DNA of 64,000 bases from Endozoicomonas sp. NE40 (lineage in GTDB: Bacteria > Pseudomonadota > Gammaproteobacteria > Pseudomonadales > Endozoicomonadaceae): the NCBI RefSeq assembly GCF_040549045.1, contig NZ_JBEWTB010000002.1:2015501-2079500 (forward strand). Direction: 5' to 3'. Below, one piece after another: positions 8,094 to 16,539 of this stretch. Both the position numbers and the translations under genes were made by a program. Numbering within the stretch: position 1 is the first letter of the stretch; each line of letters starts with the position of its first letter. A model generated the notes under the pieces. That model saw only the letters and a list, made by a program, of their open reading frames with translations. It did no database searches and was not told the origin of the DNA.

Positions 8094-9052
8094 GATTTCC
8101 TCAACGACACTTCACCACCGTTAAACACTTTGATACCTGTTTCCGTTTCTATCAGTAAACCACCCTGTTCATTAACCCCGGCATTCAGACCCCTTTCCTT
8201 TCGGCCTGCCGTTTCGATAGTCACTTCCTGCCCTCTGAAAGCGTTATGTTCACTCCACTGATCTTTGTACAAAGCAAAGCCGCCATGGGAAAACCCTTCC
8301 AGCATGTGGCTGAGCGTATTGATAAGCTGCGCTACCACAGCATTACGGCTGACGGTTTTACCGCAAACCTGATAAAGGTCGACAGCAGGCTGTCCGATCC
8401 CTTTTCTCTGCTCTTCACTGAGTTTTATATTAATGCCAATACCAATAATGACATCGCACTCACCCGTAGGGTCGCCATGCACCTCGAGCAGAATACCGCT
8501 GAGCTTTTTCCCTTGCCAGAGCACATCGTTTGGCCACTTCAGCTCAAGGTTTCTTGCTCCATTAGCCTCCAGAGCTTTTAACACAGCCAGCCCGACGGCA
8601 AGACTCAGACCTTCCAGTGAAGCAGTTCCTTCACTGATTCTCCAGTTTGCAGACATGGAAATGGTCGAGCCAAAAGGGCTGACCCAGGTTCTGCCTCTCC
8701 TGCCCCTGCCACTGGTTTGATGCTCTGCCAGGCAAAATGTCAGGTTGCCAGGTTGACCATCACTCAGCTCTTTAACGAGATCATTGGTAGAGCTTGTGCT
8801 GAAACAGGTATGAAGTTTTATTGATTTACTTAACGCTCTGTCCAGCTCTGCTTCAATCCTGGCCTGGTCCAGCAACTCTATCCCCTGCCCCAGACGGTAG
8901 CCCTTGCCCCGCACTGAGTCCAGAGACAGACCCAGCCCTTCAAGTGCTTTCAGCTTTTTCCAGACAGCCGCCCGGCTGATACCAAGCACCTCTCCCAGCT
9001 CTTCACCGGAGTGGAAATGACCATCAGCCAGCAGGCTCAGTAATTTTTCCAT
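8090..9052 (-). CDS. birA: Biotin-protein ligase and biotin operon repressor
   Basis: Makes biotinyl-5'-AMP and transfers biotin to the carrier subunit of acetyl-CoA carboxylase. The N-terminal winged helix (about 1-60; HSGEELGEVLGISRAAVWK) also permits repression of biotin genes. The start is taken at the ATG at 9052 (MEKLLSLLADGHFHSGEEL), which matches the family N-terminus; a GTG 63 bases upstream would add 21 non-homologous residues. The catalytic domain shows SGRGRRGRTWVSPFG and LELKWPNDVLW, the biotin/ATP-binding motifs. Length 320 residues, as usual. Confidence 0.95.
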   Translation of the reverse strand: MEKLLSLLADGHFHSGEELGEVLGISRAAVWKKLKALEGLGLSLDSVRGKGYRLGQGIELLDQARIEAELDRALSKSIKLHTCFSTSSTNDLVKELSDGQPGNLTFCLAEHQTSGRGRRGRTWVSPFGSTISMSANWRISEGTASLEGLSLAVGLAVLKALEANGARNLELKWPNDVLWQGKKLSGILLEVHGDPTGECDVIIGIGINIKLSEEQRKGIGQPAVDLYQVCGKTVSRNAVVAQLINTLSHMLEGFSHGGFALYKDQWSEHNAFRGQEVTIETAGRKERGLNAGVNEQGGLLIETETGIKVFNGGEVSLRKS

Positions 9053-9222
9053 CGACAGCCCCAATTCTATTCTGCCCGCATGATATGTCTTGCGATCTTC
9101 TCTCTCAAATATCACTGAGAAGTTTCTCAGGAACTCCCATCTGAAATCCAGAATAAAAAACGCTCAAAGTTACATATAAAGAACTACATTTCACACAACT
9201 TTCAAAAAGAGAACGAAACCCA

Positions 9223-10860
9223 ATGAAACTCAGACAACTTTTATCCGGACTGGCTGCTTCAGCATTATCGGTCAATTTATGTGCCTATTCCCCAAGCGAC
9301 CAACCGGGAGTCATCTACAAAGGGCTGCAAAACCTTGATGAAATAGCCAATACACTCAGCTTTGACCGTCAGCAATCACTGGGAACAATCGGCAAAAACA
9401 ATGTGGTCTCATCTTTTTTATCTCCCTGGGATAAAGACCGGGTGACTGAAGTCATCAACTCCACCGGGGATCTTAAACAGGCAGCCAAAAAGGTTATAGC
9501 CGGAACATTCAAGCCCGCCCCTCTATATGACCTGTCCGGTTTCGATGCCAATATAGAAACATTTATGAATATTGTCGATCACGGCTCCTTTCTCAAGACT
9601 TACACTCCGGAAGCCAGGGGGATAACTCTGGACGACACTGATGCTTTGTCTGTTCCCACCGATACACCGCTAACAAAAGACCTGGCAGGCACAGCCAACA
9701 CCGCTACAGACCAGAAATCATCAAGTACTCGTATTCCTGCTAATACGCCTGTTTATATTCTTGGTCAGTTATTCGATCTGAATGACACTATCAGCCCCGA
9801 AGAAGACTCATGGTTTCTTATCTGGCGGGAAGAGTTTGGCCTGAAATTTGTCCGCTCACGTCATATTGGACGATTAAGTTCATCATCTGTGGAATCCTTC
9901 AGGGAAGCGATCAATAAGACCCCGAAAATGGTCAGGACACCAAGAGTTGAACGAACTTTTGTATATAACAATTACAAGATGCTAATGCCCGGTACGATGC
10001 CTGTGATTCTGGGAGCGGAAGAAGGAGTGTTAAAGAGTGTGGCAGAAGGAGGGGAGGGACTGAGATCGGGCGCGATCCTTATGGCGAATCGTTCCGGCAC
10101 AAAGGTAGTCAGTATTGATCTTACTGGCAGACCATGGGCAATTTACGAAGCCAAACTGGTATCTGCGCAACTCAATCCTAAAGACCCTGACCAGAAGCTT
10201 CCTGATCACCTGAAGTCAGTTCCAGTCACTTCAACAGTTCAAAACTATCTTGAAGAATTGCACAACGTGATTTTCCACTATCCGGGTTATGCAGGTTTTG
10301 AACGCAACTACCACCGCTCTTTTGCCTGGGGTGAAGGCATTACAGGTATCGACGAACAACGAGGTCAGGATATTTCAAACTTTGTTTATAAACTGATGCT
10401 GGGATTCGGACATCGCCTGCCACGATATTCCGGAGATCAAATCCGGGAAGGATTAGCCATCAATACAATTGTCGTCGACAAATCAACAGACAAAGAGTCA
10501 TACCACAAGACACTGGTCAAACATTGTACTCTGGGACGAATAGCAAGTTTCGCCAGCAATGGACACATAGTCTGTATTGGCAGTGTATCCATAGAGCAAC
10601 TGGGAGTTCTTGATCCTGCGGCAGCGGCAGATGCACTGAATAATGGTATGTCGTTTGGTGATCTTGTTCCGCTGGTTGCCACCAGCCCTGTTGGACTCCG
10701 GGATGAGGAAACTGGTATCTGGACAATTATCCCCAAAGCAGCTGTATTCCCAATCTTCAAAACAGGCCCATACAGCAGCTGGATCAGCCGGAAGGACGAT
10801 TTAAAAATATTCAGCTTCTTTAAAGACTCCCCATCCCTAACAACAAAAACTGAACTCTGA
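9223..10860 (+). CDS. Secreted NlpC/P60-like protein with SH3 region, catalytic Cys missing
   Basis: A 545-residue protein with an N-terminal signal-like segment (about 1-22). The order resembles SH3-NlpC/P60 murein peptidases of the YkfC/DvLysin type. FLSPWDKDR (65-73) matches their N-terminal region. An SH3-like stretch spans about 170-215 (IPANTPVYILGQLFD...SWFLIWREEFGLKFV), and another SH3-like region lies around 250-310. The peptidase-like part runs from 350 to 500. FAWG...GQDISNFVYKL...LPRYSGDQ (368-406) aligns with the family motif in which a Cys precedes Ser, but here the position is Ile384. NGHIVCIG (446-453) keeps the expected His448. The protein therefore looks catalytically dead, or is a very divergent relative. 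It is flanked by birA (divergent) and a HisC-like gene. Confidence 0.55.
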   Translation: MKLRQLLSGLAASALSVNLCAYSPSDQPGVIYKGLQNLDEIANTLSFDRQQSLGTIGKNNVVSSFLSPWDKDRVTEVINSTGDLKQAAKKVIAGTFKPAPLYDLSGFDANIETFMNIVDHGSFLKTYTPEARGITLDDTDALSVPTDTPLTKDLAGTANTATDQKSSSTRIPANTPVYILGQLFDLNDTISPEEDSWFLIWREEFGLKFVRSRHIGRLSSSSVESFREAINKTPKMVRTPRVERTFVYNNYKMLMPGTMPVILGAEEGVLKSVAEGGEGLRSGAILMANRSGTKVVSIDLTGRPWAIYEAKLVSAQLNPKDPDQKLPDHLKSVPVTSTVQNYLEELHNVIFHYPGYAGFERNYHRSFAWGEGITGIDEQRGQDISNFVYKLMLGFGHRLPRYSGDQIREGLAINTIVVDKSTDKESYHKTLVKHCTLGRIASFASNGHIVCIGSVSIEQLGVLDPAAAADALNNGMSFGDLVPLVATSPVGLRDEETGIWTIIPKAAVFPIFKTGPYSSWISRKDDLKIFSFFKDSPSLTTKTEL

Positions 10861-10937
10861 TAGATCACCAGTTCGGCTCCGCTTATACTGTGTGGAACCT
10901 TTTTTACATACTTATAAAACGAACAGGTGTGATGCTG

Positions 10938-11990
10938 ATGAGTGTTTTCAAATCCCACATTTCTCAAATGGGAGCATACAAACCACCACTGGAAGGTCGG
11001 GATAACCACCAGCACCTGTTGCTTGATTTTAATGAACGAGTGCTTCCGGTTTCTCCGGCAGTTAAGCAGGCGTTGATCGATTTTATTAACGATGACCAGC
11101 TTCAGGTTTATCCTGCTTATGGGGACATTATTCACAAAATTGCCGACTACTGCGGAGTAAAGCCCGATCAGGTTATGACCACCAACGGTTCAGACCAGGG
11201 GATAGACCTGATCATTCGATCGGCGTGCAGAGAAGGCGACGAAGCCATTATCCCCGGACCAACATTTGCCATGTATCACCAGTGCGCAAAAATTGAAAAC
11301 CTGAACATTATCGAACCCGCTTATTCCAGAGAAAACGGTTTTCCAAAACAGGCCGTCATGGACGCTATTACCGATAAAACCCGACTGATTGTCATAGCGA
11401 ACCCAAACAACCCTTGTGGAACCCCCATCGCAAGGAATGATATTCTGGACATTGCCAAAGCTGCGCCAGAGGCAGCCATTCTGGTGGATGAGTGCTATTT
11501 CGAATATACCCGGCAAACGGTTTGCGACGCTGTTGAGCAATACCCTAACCTGCTGGTCACCCGCACTTTCTCCAAAACCTGGGGACTTCCATCTGTACGA
11601 CTGGGTTACATTATTTCCGGTAAAGACAATATCAACGCATTACTGAATGTCCGTGGACCTTATGACGTGAATCAGCTGGCGGTGGTTGCGATTGATGCCG
11701 CGCTTGCCAATCCTGAATATACACAGGAGTACGTGAAAGAGGTGATTGAAGTCTCGAAGCCAATGATTGAGGCATTTCTGGATAAGCAGAAAATTGAGTA
11801 CTGGCCGTCCGTAGCCAACTATGTCTGGGTATTTTTCAAGCAACCTTCTCTGGTTGAGCAAAAGCTAAAAGAAGCGAATATTCTTGTTCGTCCCAAAATG
11901 GATAGTCAGGCAAAGCTTGGGTTACGCATTACTCTGGGCAATAAGCAACAAACGACACATTTGATAGATACCCTTGCCTCTGTCCTGTAA
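10938..11990 (+). CDS. HisC-type class I/II PLP aminotransferase
   Basis: Most like histidinol-phosphate aminotransferase, a PLP enzyme. The start is taken at the ATG at 10938 (MSVFKSHISQMGAYKPPLEG), 10 bases after AACAGG; an ATG at 10932 is also possible. Visible motifs include NGSDQGIDLI (phosphate/PLP binding), ANPNNPCGTPI, DECYFEY and TFSKTWGLPSVRLGY, with the Schiff-base Lys in SKT. The length of about 350 residues fits HisC. No other his genes are nearby, so a different amino-acid substrate cannot be excluded. Confidence 0.8.
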   Translation: MSVFKSHISQMGAYKPPLEGRDNHQHLLLDFNERVLPVSPAVKQALIDFINDDQLQVYPAYGDIIHKIADYCGVKPDQVMTTNGSDQGIDLIIRSACREGDEAIIPGPTFAMYHQCAKIENLNIIEPAYSRENGFPKQAVMDAITDKTRLIVIANPNNPCGTPIARNDILDIAKAAPEAAILVDECYFEYTRQTVCDAVEQYPNLLVTRTFSKTWGLPSVRLGYIISGKDNINALLNVRGPYDVNQLAVVAIDAALANPEYTQEYVKEVIEVSKPMIEAFLDKQKIEYWPSVANYVWVFFKQPSLVEQKLKEANILVRPKMDSQAKLGLRITLGNKQQTTHLIDTLASVL

Positions 11991-12068
11991 AAGCAGGCAC
12001 AACATCCTTCGCGGGAGTGACGCTGAGAAAAGTTGCATGGTTTTTACCGTTTAGCAGCACTAGCAGCC

Positions 12069-12100
12069 GCTTTTTCTGTCATTCCATTGACAGAAAAAGC
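12069..12100. repeat. 13-bp perfect inverted repeat between convergent genes
   Basis: GCTTTTTCTGTCA and its exact complement TGACAGAAAAAGC enclose 6 bases, between the ends of the convergent HisC-like gene and thiC. The stem is strong, but the T-run is inside the 5' arm rather than after the 3' arm on either strand. It may nevertheless block read-through in both directions. Confidence 0.6.
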
Positions 12101-12142
12101 TCCTGAAATACATCAGCAAAGAAGGGCAGTCGATACCGGTAT

Positions 12143-13888
12143 CTACAAAGCAGGCTGTTTGCTACTGTCCATCTCCCGAACATCCTGAGTCATCCGCATA
12201 GGGCAGAAATCAGGTCCACACATTGAACAGAACTCTGAGGACTTAGCCCCATCCTGCGGCAAGGTTTCATCGTGATAGGCAACGGCTGTTTCAGGGTCGA
12301 GCGACAAATTAAACTGGTCTTCCCAGCGGAACTCGTAACGTGCCTTTGACAGTGCATCATCCCTTACTCTTGCCCCCGGATGACCTTTGGCAATATCAGC
12401 GGCATGGGCAGCAATTTTGTAGGCAATGACGCCAGCCTTTACATCATCACGGTTAGGCAGCCCCAGATGCTCCTTGGGGGTGACGTAGCAGAGCATGGCA
12501 CAGCCATACCAGCCGATCATGGCAGCGCCTATGCCTGAAGTGATATGGTCATAGCCCGGTGCTATATCGGTTGTCAGAGGTCCCAATGTGTAGAAAGGCG
12601 CTTCATGACAATATTCAAGCTGGAGATCCATATTCTCCTTAATCCTGTTCATTGGAACATGCCCCGGCCCTTCAACCATCACCTGAACATCGTACTCCCA
12701 GGCGATTTGTGTGAGTTCTCCCAGTGTTTTCAGTTCTGCGTACTGGGCCTCATCACAGGCGTCTGCACTGGAGCCAGGGCGAAGGCCATCGCCGAGAGAC
12801 AGTGCTACATCATAAGCCTGACAGACCTCACACAGCTCCCGGAAATTGGTATACAGGAAGTTTTCCGCATCATGCAATTCACACCACTGGGCCAGTATAC
12901 CGCCACCACGAGAGACTATACCGGTTACCCGGTCCCTGGTTTTTGCCGCATGAGCCCTCAGAACCCCGGCATGAACCGTGATGTAATCAACCCCCTGTTC
13001 AGCGTGCTCGATAATCGTATCCCGCAAAACCTCCCAGCTCAGGTCTTTCACCTTCCCTTTAACCTTTTCCAACGCCTGATAGATAGGAACGGTACCAACA
13101 GGCACGGGAGAGTTTCGAACAACCCATTCCCGGGTTTCATGGATATGTTTGCCAGTGGATAAGTCCATGATCGTATCGCCACCCCAGCGAGTGGCCCACA
13201 ACATCTTCTCCACCTCTTCCTCAACGCTGGATGTGACAGCGGAGTTACCAATATTCACATTGATCTTCACCAGAAAATTCCGGCCAATGATCATGGGTTC
13301 AGTTTCAGGATGATTGATATTGGCGGGTATAATGGCACGCCCCTCTGCAACTTCCCTGCGCACAAATTCTGGCGTAATCGGTGAATCAATACCGGCAGCG
13401 GTTCTGCCCAGATTCTCCCGAATGGCAATATATTCCATTTCGGGTGTAATGATTCCCCTTCTGGCGTAATGCAGCTGGGTTACACACTTTCCGGATTGCG
13501 CTTTTCTGGGTGTTTTTTTCTCAGCAAAACGAACAGAATCAAAACGCAGATCCTGATTTCTGGAATGAGCGTAGACAGAAGACTTTCCCTTCAGCTTCTC
13601 CGTGTCCTGCCTTTCAATAATCCATTTTTCTCTTAGCAGGGGGAGGCCACGCTTAAGATCGTGTAGCGGCTTATCATCAGTGTAAGAGCCTGAGGTATCG
13701 TAAATTCTCACCGGTTCATTTTTTTCATTGCCAAACCGGCCGGAAGTATCACTCAACAACACTTCACGCATACCCACCTGAATATCGTCACGACTACCAG
13801 AGATGTAGATTTTCCGGGACGATGGAAAAGGACGACAGGCATCCTCTAACAGAGAGGAATAAGAAAGTTTGTGTTTTTCGCAAGCCAT
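12143..13888 (-). CDS. thiC: Phosphomethylpyrimidine synthase ThiC
   Basis: Radical-SAM enzyme converting 5-aminoimidazole ribotide to 4-amino-5-hydroxymethyl-2-methylpyrimidine phosphate for thiamine synthesis. It is 581 residues long. The C-terminal Fe-S motif CSMCGPDFCPM (CX2CX4C) is intact, as are NINHPETEPMIIGRNFLVK, DTIMDLSTG and VEGPGHVPM. The start at 13888 (MACEKHKLSYSS) has AAGG 7 bases upstream. A TPP riboswitch lies 126 bases before the start, and the start codon itself can be buried in a 9-bp hairpin. Confidence 0.97.
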   Translation of the reverse strand: MACEKHKLSYSSLLEDACRPFPSSRKIYISGSRDDIQVGMREVLLSDTSGRFGNEKNEPVRIYDTSGSYTDDKPLHDLKRGLPLLREKWIIERQDTEKLKGKSSVYAHSRNQDLRFDSVRFAEKKTPRKAQSGKCVTQLHYARRGIITPEMEYIAIRENLGRTAAGIDSPITPEFVRREVAEGRAIIPANINHPETEPMIIGRNFLVKINVNIGNSAVTSSVEEEVEKMLWATRWGGDTIMDLSTGKHIHETREWVVRNSPVPVGTVPIYQALEKVKGKVKDLSWEVLRDTIIEHAEQGVDYITVHAGVLRAHAAKTRDRVTGIVSRGGGILAQWCELHDAENFLYTNFRELCEVCQAYDVALSLGDGLRPGSSADACDEAQYAELKTLGELTQIAWEYDVQVMVEGPGHVPMNRIKENMDLQLEYCHEAPFYTLGPLTTDIAPGYDHITSGIGAAMIGWYGCAMLCYVTPKEHLGLPNRDDVKAGVIAYKIAAHAADIAKGHPGARVRDDALSKARYEFRWEDQFNLSLDPETAVAYHDETLPQDGAKSSEFCSMCGPDFCPMRMTQDVREMDSSKQPAL

Positions 13889-13921
13889 GGTTAAACCTTT
13901 AGTTTTATATAAATGGCTTGC
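13880..13921 (-). promoter_or_regulatory. Hairpin sequestering the thiC start codon
   Basis: On the minus strand, GCAAGCCAT (13921-13913) is the exact complement of ATGGCTTGC (13888-13880), which is the thiC start codon plus codons 2 and 3. The 24-base loop carries the AAGG ribosome-binding site. Read with the TPP aptamer upstream, this could be the translational expression platform. Confidence 0.6.
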
Positions 13922-14013
13922 CGGAAATGCCCAAGCAAATATGATCTGAATTAGGTAGCTATACCCCGACTATAAGATTAACAGGGCAGCTCTTATTAAA
14001 CGTCAATGTATTG

Positions 14014-14109
14014 CTCACTTGTTTCCTTCGCAGGTTCTAACCTGATCAGGTTCAACGGATTCTGTACAGTATTAGTACAGTCTCAGCCTTAGGCGCTCCG
14101 ACAAGTGAG
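14014..14109 (-). ncRNA. TPP riboswitch upstream of thiC
   Basis: On the minus strand the THI-box landmarks appear in order: P1 5' arm CTCACTTGT with CGGAGCGCC, then GGCTGAGA, a variable P3 hairpin (CTGTACTAATACTGTACAG), then CGTTGAACCTGATCAGGTTA, AACCTGCGAAGGAAAC, and closing arm ACAAGTGAG. TPP binding is expected to lower thiC expression. Confidence 0.95.
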
Positions 14110-14155
14110 CCGAGTATAAAAGCGATCACACCGCTATTACAAATGTTATTTATAT

Positions 14156-14821
14156 TTAGTATTCGCCCTTCAGTTCACGACACAACTGATCACGAAAATC
14201 CCGCAGAAACTGGCTGCTTCGCTCAGCCATCCGCTGTCCTGCTTCCGTTTGCATACTGTCTGCAATTTTCAGCAGCTTCAGCTCGAAATGATCAAGAGAA
14301 TAGACGCGGTCATCCAGTTCGCGATGCATTGCCAACGGATCTTCAGGATCAAACAGCTTCTGTTTCAGCTTGCCTCCGGTATAGAAACAGCGGGCAAGGC
14401 CAATAGCACCCAAAGCTTCCATCCGGTCTGCATCCTGAACCACCTTTGCTTCAATGGTTTCTGCCGGTATGCCTGCCGAATAACTGTGTGTTTTCACCGC
14501 ATGACACACCTCACCAATCAGGTCCTGCGGGAATGCCAGTGCTTTCAGACAGCGTTCAGTCTCTTCTGCTGCCAATGTTGAAGCCATTGAACGCTGAGGG
14601 TGATTCTTGGGAAGAACAATAATGTCATGGAAATAGCAGGCGGTCAGGATAACCAGCCGGTTAACACTCATATCGCCTTCATTCACTATTCGACAGGCGG
14701 TTCGCCAGACTCTCTGGAAGTGTGATATGTCATGAGAAGCATCATCCGATTCCCGCCCCTGCAAAAACTCAACAAACCTATCTTCCCACTGCTGTAACAG
14801 AGCCGGGTCGTTGTAAGACAT
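14156..14821 (-). CDS. HD-domain phosphohydrolase (YedJ-like)
   Basis: A 221-residue metal-dependent phosphohydrolase of the HD superfamily. The motif residues are H32 (HDISHFQRVWR), the HD pair in CYFHDIIVLP, and D in VVQDADRMEALGAIGLARCF, which together resemble E. coli YedJ. The physiological substrate of this family is not established. GAGAAG lies just before the ATG and overlaps the stop of the downstream-facing neighbour's reading frame (cpdA-like gene, 6 bases away), so the two are probably co-transcribed. Confidence 0.8.
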   Translation of the reverse strand: MSYNDPALLQQWEDRFVEFLQGRESDDASHDISHFQRVWRTACRIVNEGDMSVNRLVILTACYFHDIIVLPKNHPQRSMASTLAAEETERCLKALAFPQDLIGEVCHAVKTHSYSAGIPAETIEAKVVQDADRMEALGAIGLARCFYTGGKLKQKLFDPEDPLAMHRELDDRVYSLDHFELKLLKIADSMQTEAGQRMAERSSQFLRDFRDQLCRELKGEY

Positions 14822-14827
14822 AGCTTC

Positions 14828-15703
14828 TCACTCTTTGTTCAATTGACCATGCAACTGATAGCGGTAACAGGACCGGCTATCAATGGCGGGCTCACTATGC
14901 AGAAACAGTCGTGAATGCACAACCACCTGTTCAGGTTTTAGTTCAACCAGATGGTAAGCAGGAGGCTCAGGCGAAACATAAGAAGGCTTTTTACTTTCAG
15001 GTTTATTACCAAATTCAAAAGCAGTCTGATGAACAGGCGACAAAGGGCAGGAGTAACTGATGCCATGCCAGCTTCCTGTCACTGTGCGGTGTAAGTGTCC
15101 GAAGAAAATATGCCGGATTTGCGTCAGGTAAGGTTTCACAGCCTGAAGAAACTCATCCGCATTCACCAGATTATCGTCGTCCATTGCCGAAAGCCCGACA
15201 GTAAACGGCGGATGATGCATAAACAGATAAACAGGTTGCCCTTCAGAGTCCGTCAGCATGCTCTCCAGCCATTGCAACCGCTCCTGACAGAGAACGCCGC
15301 TGCGTTTTCCCACATCCAGAGTATCCAGAAAAATCATCCGGCCTGCCGAACTGTCCAGAATGTATTGAACAAATCCGCTTTCATCATCTATGGGATGTTC
15401 AGGAAAAACGGTTGAAAACGTCTCCCTTTGATCATGGTTGCCCATCAACATATAAACAGGAAAAGGTAACCGGCTCAGTTCCTCTCTTAAAACCTTGTAA
15501 GCGACCTCTTCCCCCCAGTGGGTCAGGTCTCCCGTGATCACGGCAAAATCTAATGAGAGGCTGACACAGTCAGACAAAATGGCATCAATACATTGCCTTA
15601 TCCGTAACTGTGGATTGATGTCGTAATTCATTTCCCCCGCTGGAATCAGCTGAGGGTCAGACAGGTGAATAAAGTGGATGTTCTTTTCTGGTGTTGTACT
15701 CAT
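14828..15703 (-). CDS. cpdA: CpdA-like metallophosphoesterase
   Basis: Probable 3',5'-cyclic-AMP phosphodiesterase or a close calcineurin-like phosphoesterase, 291 residues. The metal-binding motifs appear in order: IHLSDPQL (a Gln replaces the usual His), VITGDLTHWG, MGNHDQRE, MHHPPF and FGHLHRTV. The length is near that of CpdA (about 275). It is upstream of and 6 bases from the HD hydrolase. The change in the first motif and the unusually polar C-terminus leave the substrate open. Confidence 0.7.
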   Translation of the reverse strand: MSTTPEKNIHFIHLSDPQLIPAGEMNYDINPQLRIRQCIDAILSDCVSLSLDFAVITGDLTHWGEEVAYKVLREELSRLPFPVYMLMGNHDQRETFSTVFPEHPIDDESGFVQYILDSSAGRMIFLDTLDVGKRSGVLCQERLQWLESMLTDSEGQPVYLFMHHPPFTVGLSAMDDDNLVNADEFLQAVKPYLTQIRHIFFGHLHRTVTGSWHGISYSCPLSPVHQTAFEFGNKPESKKPSYVSPEPPAYHLVELKPEQVVVHSRLFLHSEPAIDSRSCYRYQLHGQLNKE

Positions 15704-15712
15704 GATGCTTTA

Positions 15713-15760
15713 TTAGTGTGGCACTGTATTAGTATGGCGCTGTAATAGTGTGGCGCAGCA
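15713..15760. repeat. Three 16-bp tandem repeats upstream of the cpdA-like gene
   Basis: The units TTAGTGTGGCACTGTA, TTAGTATGGCGCTGTA and ATAGTGTGGCGCAGCA lie head to tail immediately upstream of the cpdA-like start codon at 15703. They differ by a few bases each. Confidence 0.7.
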
Positions 15761-15816
15761 CAAAAACCATCATGACTCATCCTGAAATACTTTGCACAAG
15801 CTCTAAAAAAACAAGC

Positions 15817-16326
15817 TCAGGAAGAAGCGGATACTGCGGACACCAGGCTATACCGGGCAACCGTCATATTACTCCAGCCCTCAAAACCATCCAGATGCAT
15901 TCCCAGTGTCTGTATCACATCCACTGCAAACTCGTTATCGGGCGCCGTATAGGAGATAATCTCCCGGAAACCAAACCGTTCAAACCCCAGTCTGGCAACA
16001 GACTGAGCCGCTTCAAGCACCAGCCCCCGTCCGCGAAACTCTGGTAGAAAACGCCAGCTAAGCTCTACACTTTTCCCATAACTGGAAAAACCACAGTAGC
16101 CAATCAGCCGATACGTTTCCTTATGAACAACAGCCCATCGTGACCAGCCTTTCTGATCAAGTTCCAGCTGGTAACGCCATAATTCTGTTTCTGGTCTGGA
16201 GGCAGGAGAGTCATTGCTGAACCGTTGGGGCAGATCACTGTGGCCTGTTATTTCACCGTAAGGTTTCAGGTCATTTTCCTGCCAGGTTCGAATCAGCAGT
16301 CTGGGGGTTTCAGTTACTATTAGCAC
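15817..16326 (-). CDS. GNAT family N-acetyltransferase (RimJ/RimL-like)
   Basis: A 169-residue acetyl-CoA-dependent acetyltransferase. The start is GTG at 16326 with AGGAG 8 bases upstream. The opening TPRLLIRTWQENDL is the usual beta-strand 1 of the RimJ/RimL group. LIGYCGFSSYGKSVELSWRF and LPEFRGRGLVLEAAQSV form the acetyl-CoA loop, and NEFAVDVIQTLGMHL matches motif B. The substrate cannot be told from sequence. Confidence 0.85.
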   Translation of the reverse strand: MLIVTETPRLLIRTWQENDLKPYGEITGHSDLPQRFSNDSPASRPETELWRYQLELDQKGWSRWAVVHKETYRLIGYCGFSSYGKSVELSWRFLPEFRGRGLVLEAAQSVARLGFERFGFREIISYTAPDNEFAVDVIQTLGMHLDGFEGWSNMTVARYSLVSAVSASS

Positions 16327-16442
16327 GAGACGCTCCTGATAACGCTTTGATCGACAGCTTGAGCTATTGAAACTTATAAATATGTAGCCTAACTCTGGTG
16401 GAAAGGCAGTATTTCTTTCTTATTTAATACAAGGCAAACCTC

Positions 16443-16481
16443 TCCATTAACTATGTCCATTAGCTATGTCCATTAACACTG
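16443..16481. repeat. Three 13-bp tandem repeats upstream of pqaA-like gene 1
   Basis: TCCATTAACTATG, TCCATTAGCTATG and TCCATTAACACTG follow one another directly, 58 bases before the chosen start of the PqaA-family gene. The period of 13 does not fit the 11-bp spacing of enterobacterial PhoP boxes. Confidence 0.75.
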
Positions 16482-16539
16482 CCCAATGGAGAATTGTCCA
16501 CTGGTGAACATTTTTTGTTTACAGGGGTTTGACCTGTCG

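Noticed and set aside
16443..16481. PhoP box before the PqaA-like gene
   Set aside because: The 13-bp period and the sequence TCCATTA do not match the GTTTA-N5-GTTTA pattern.
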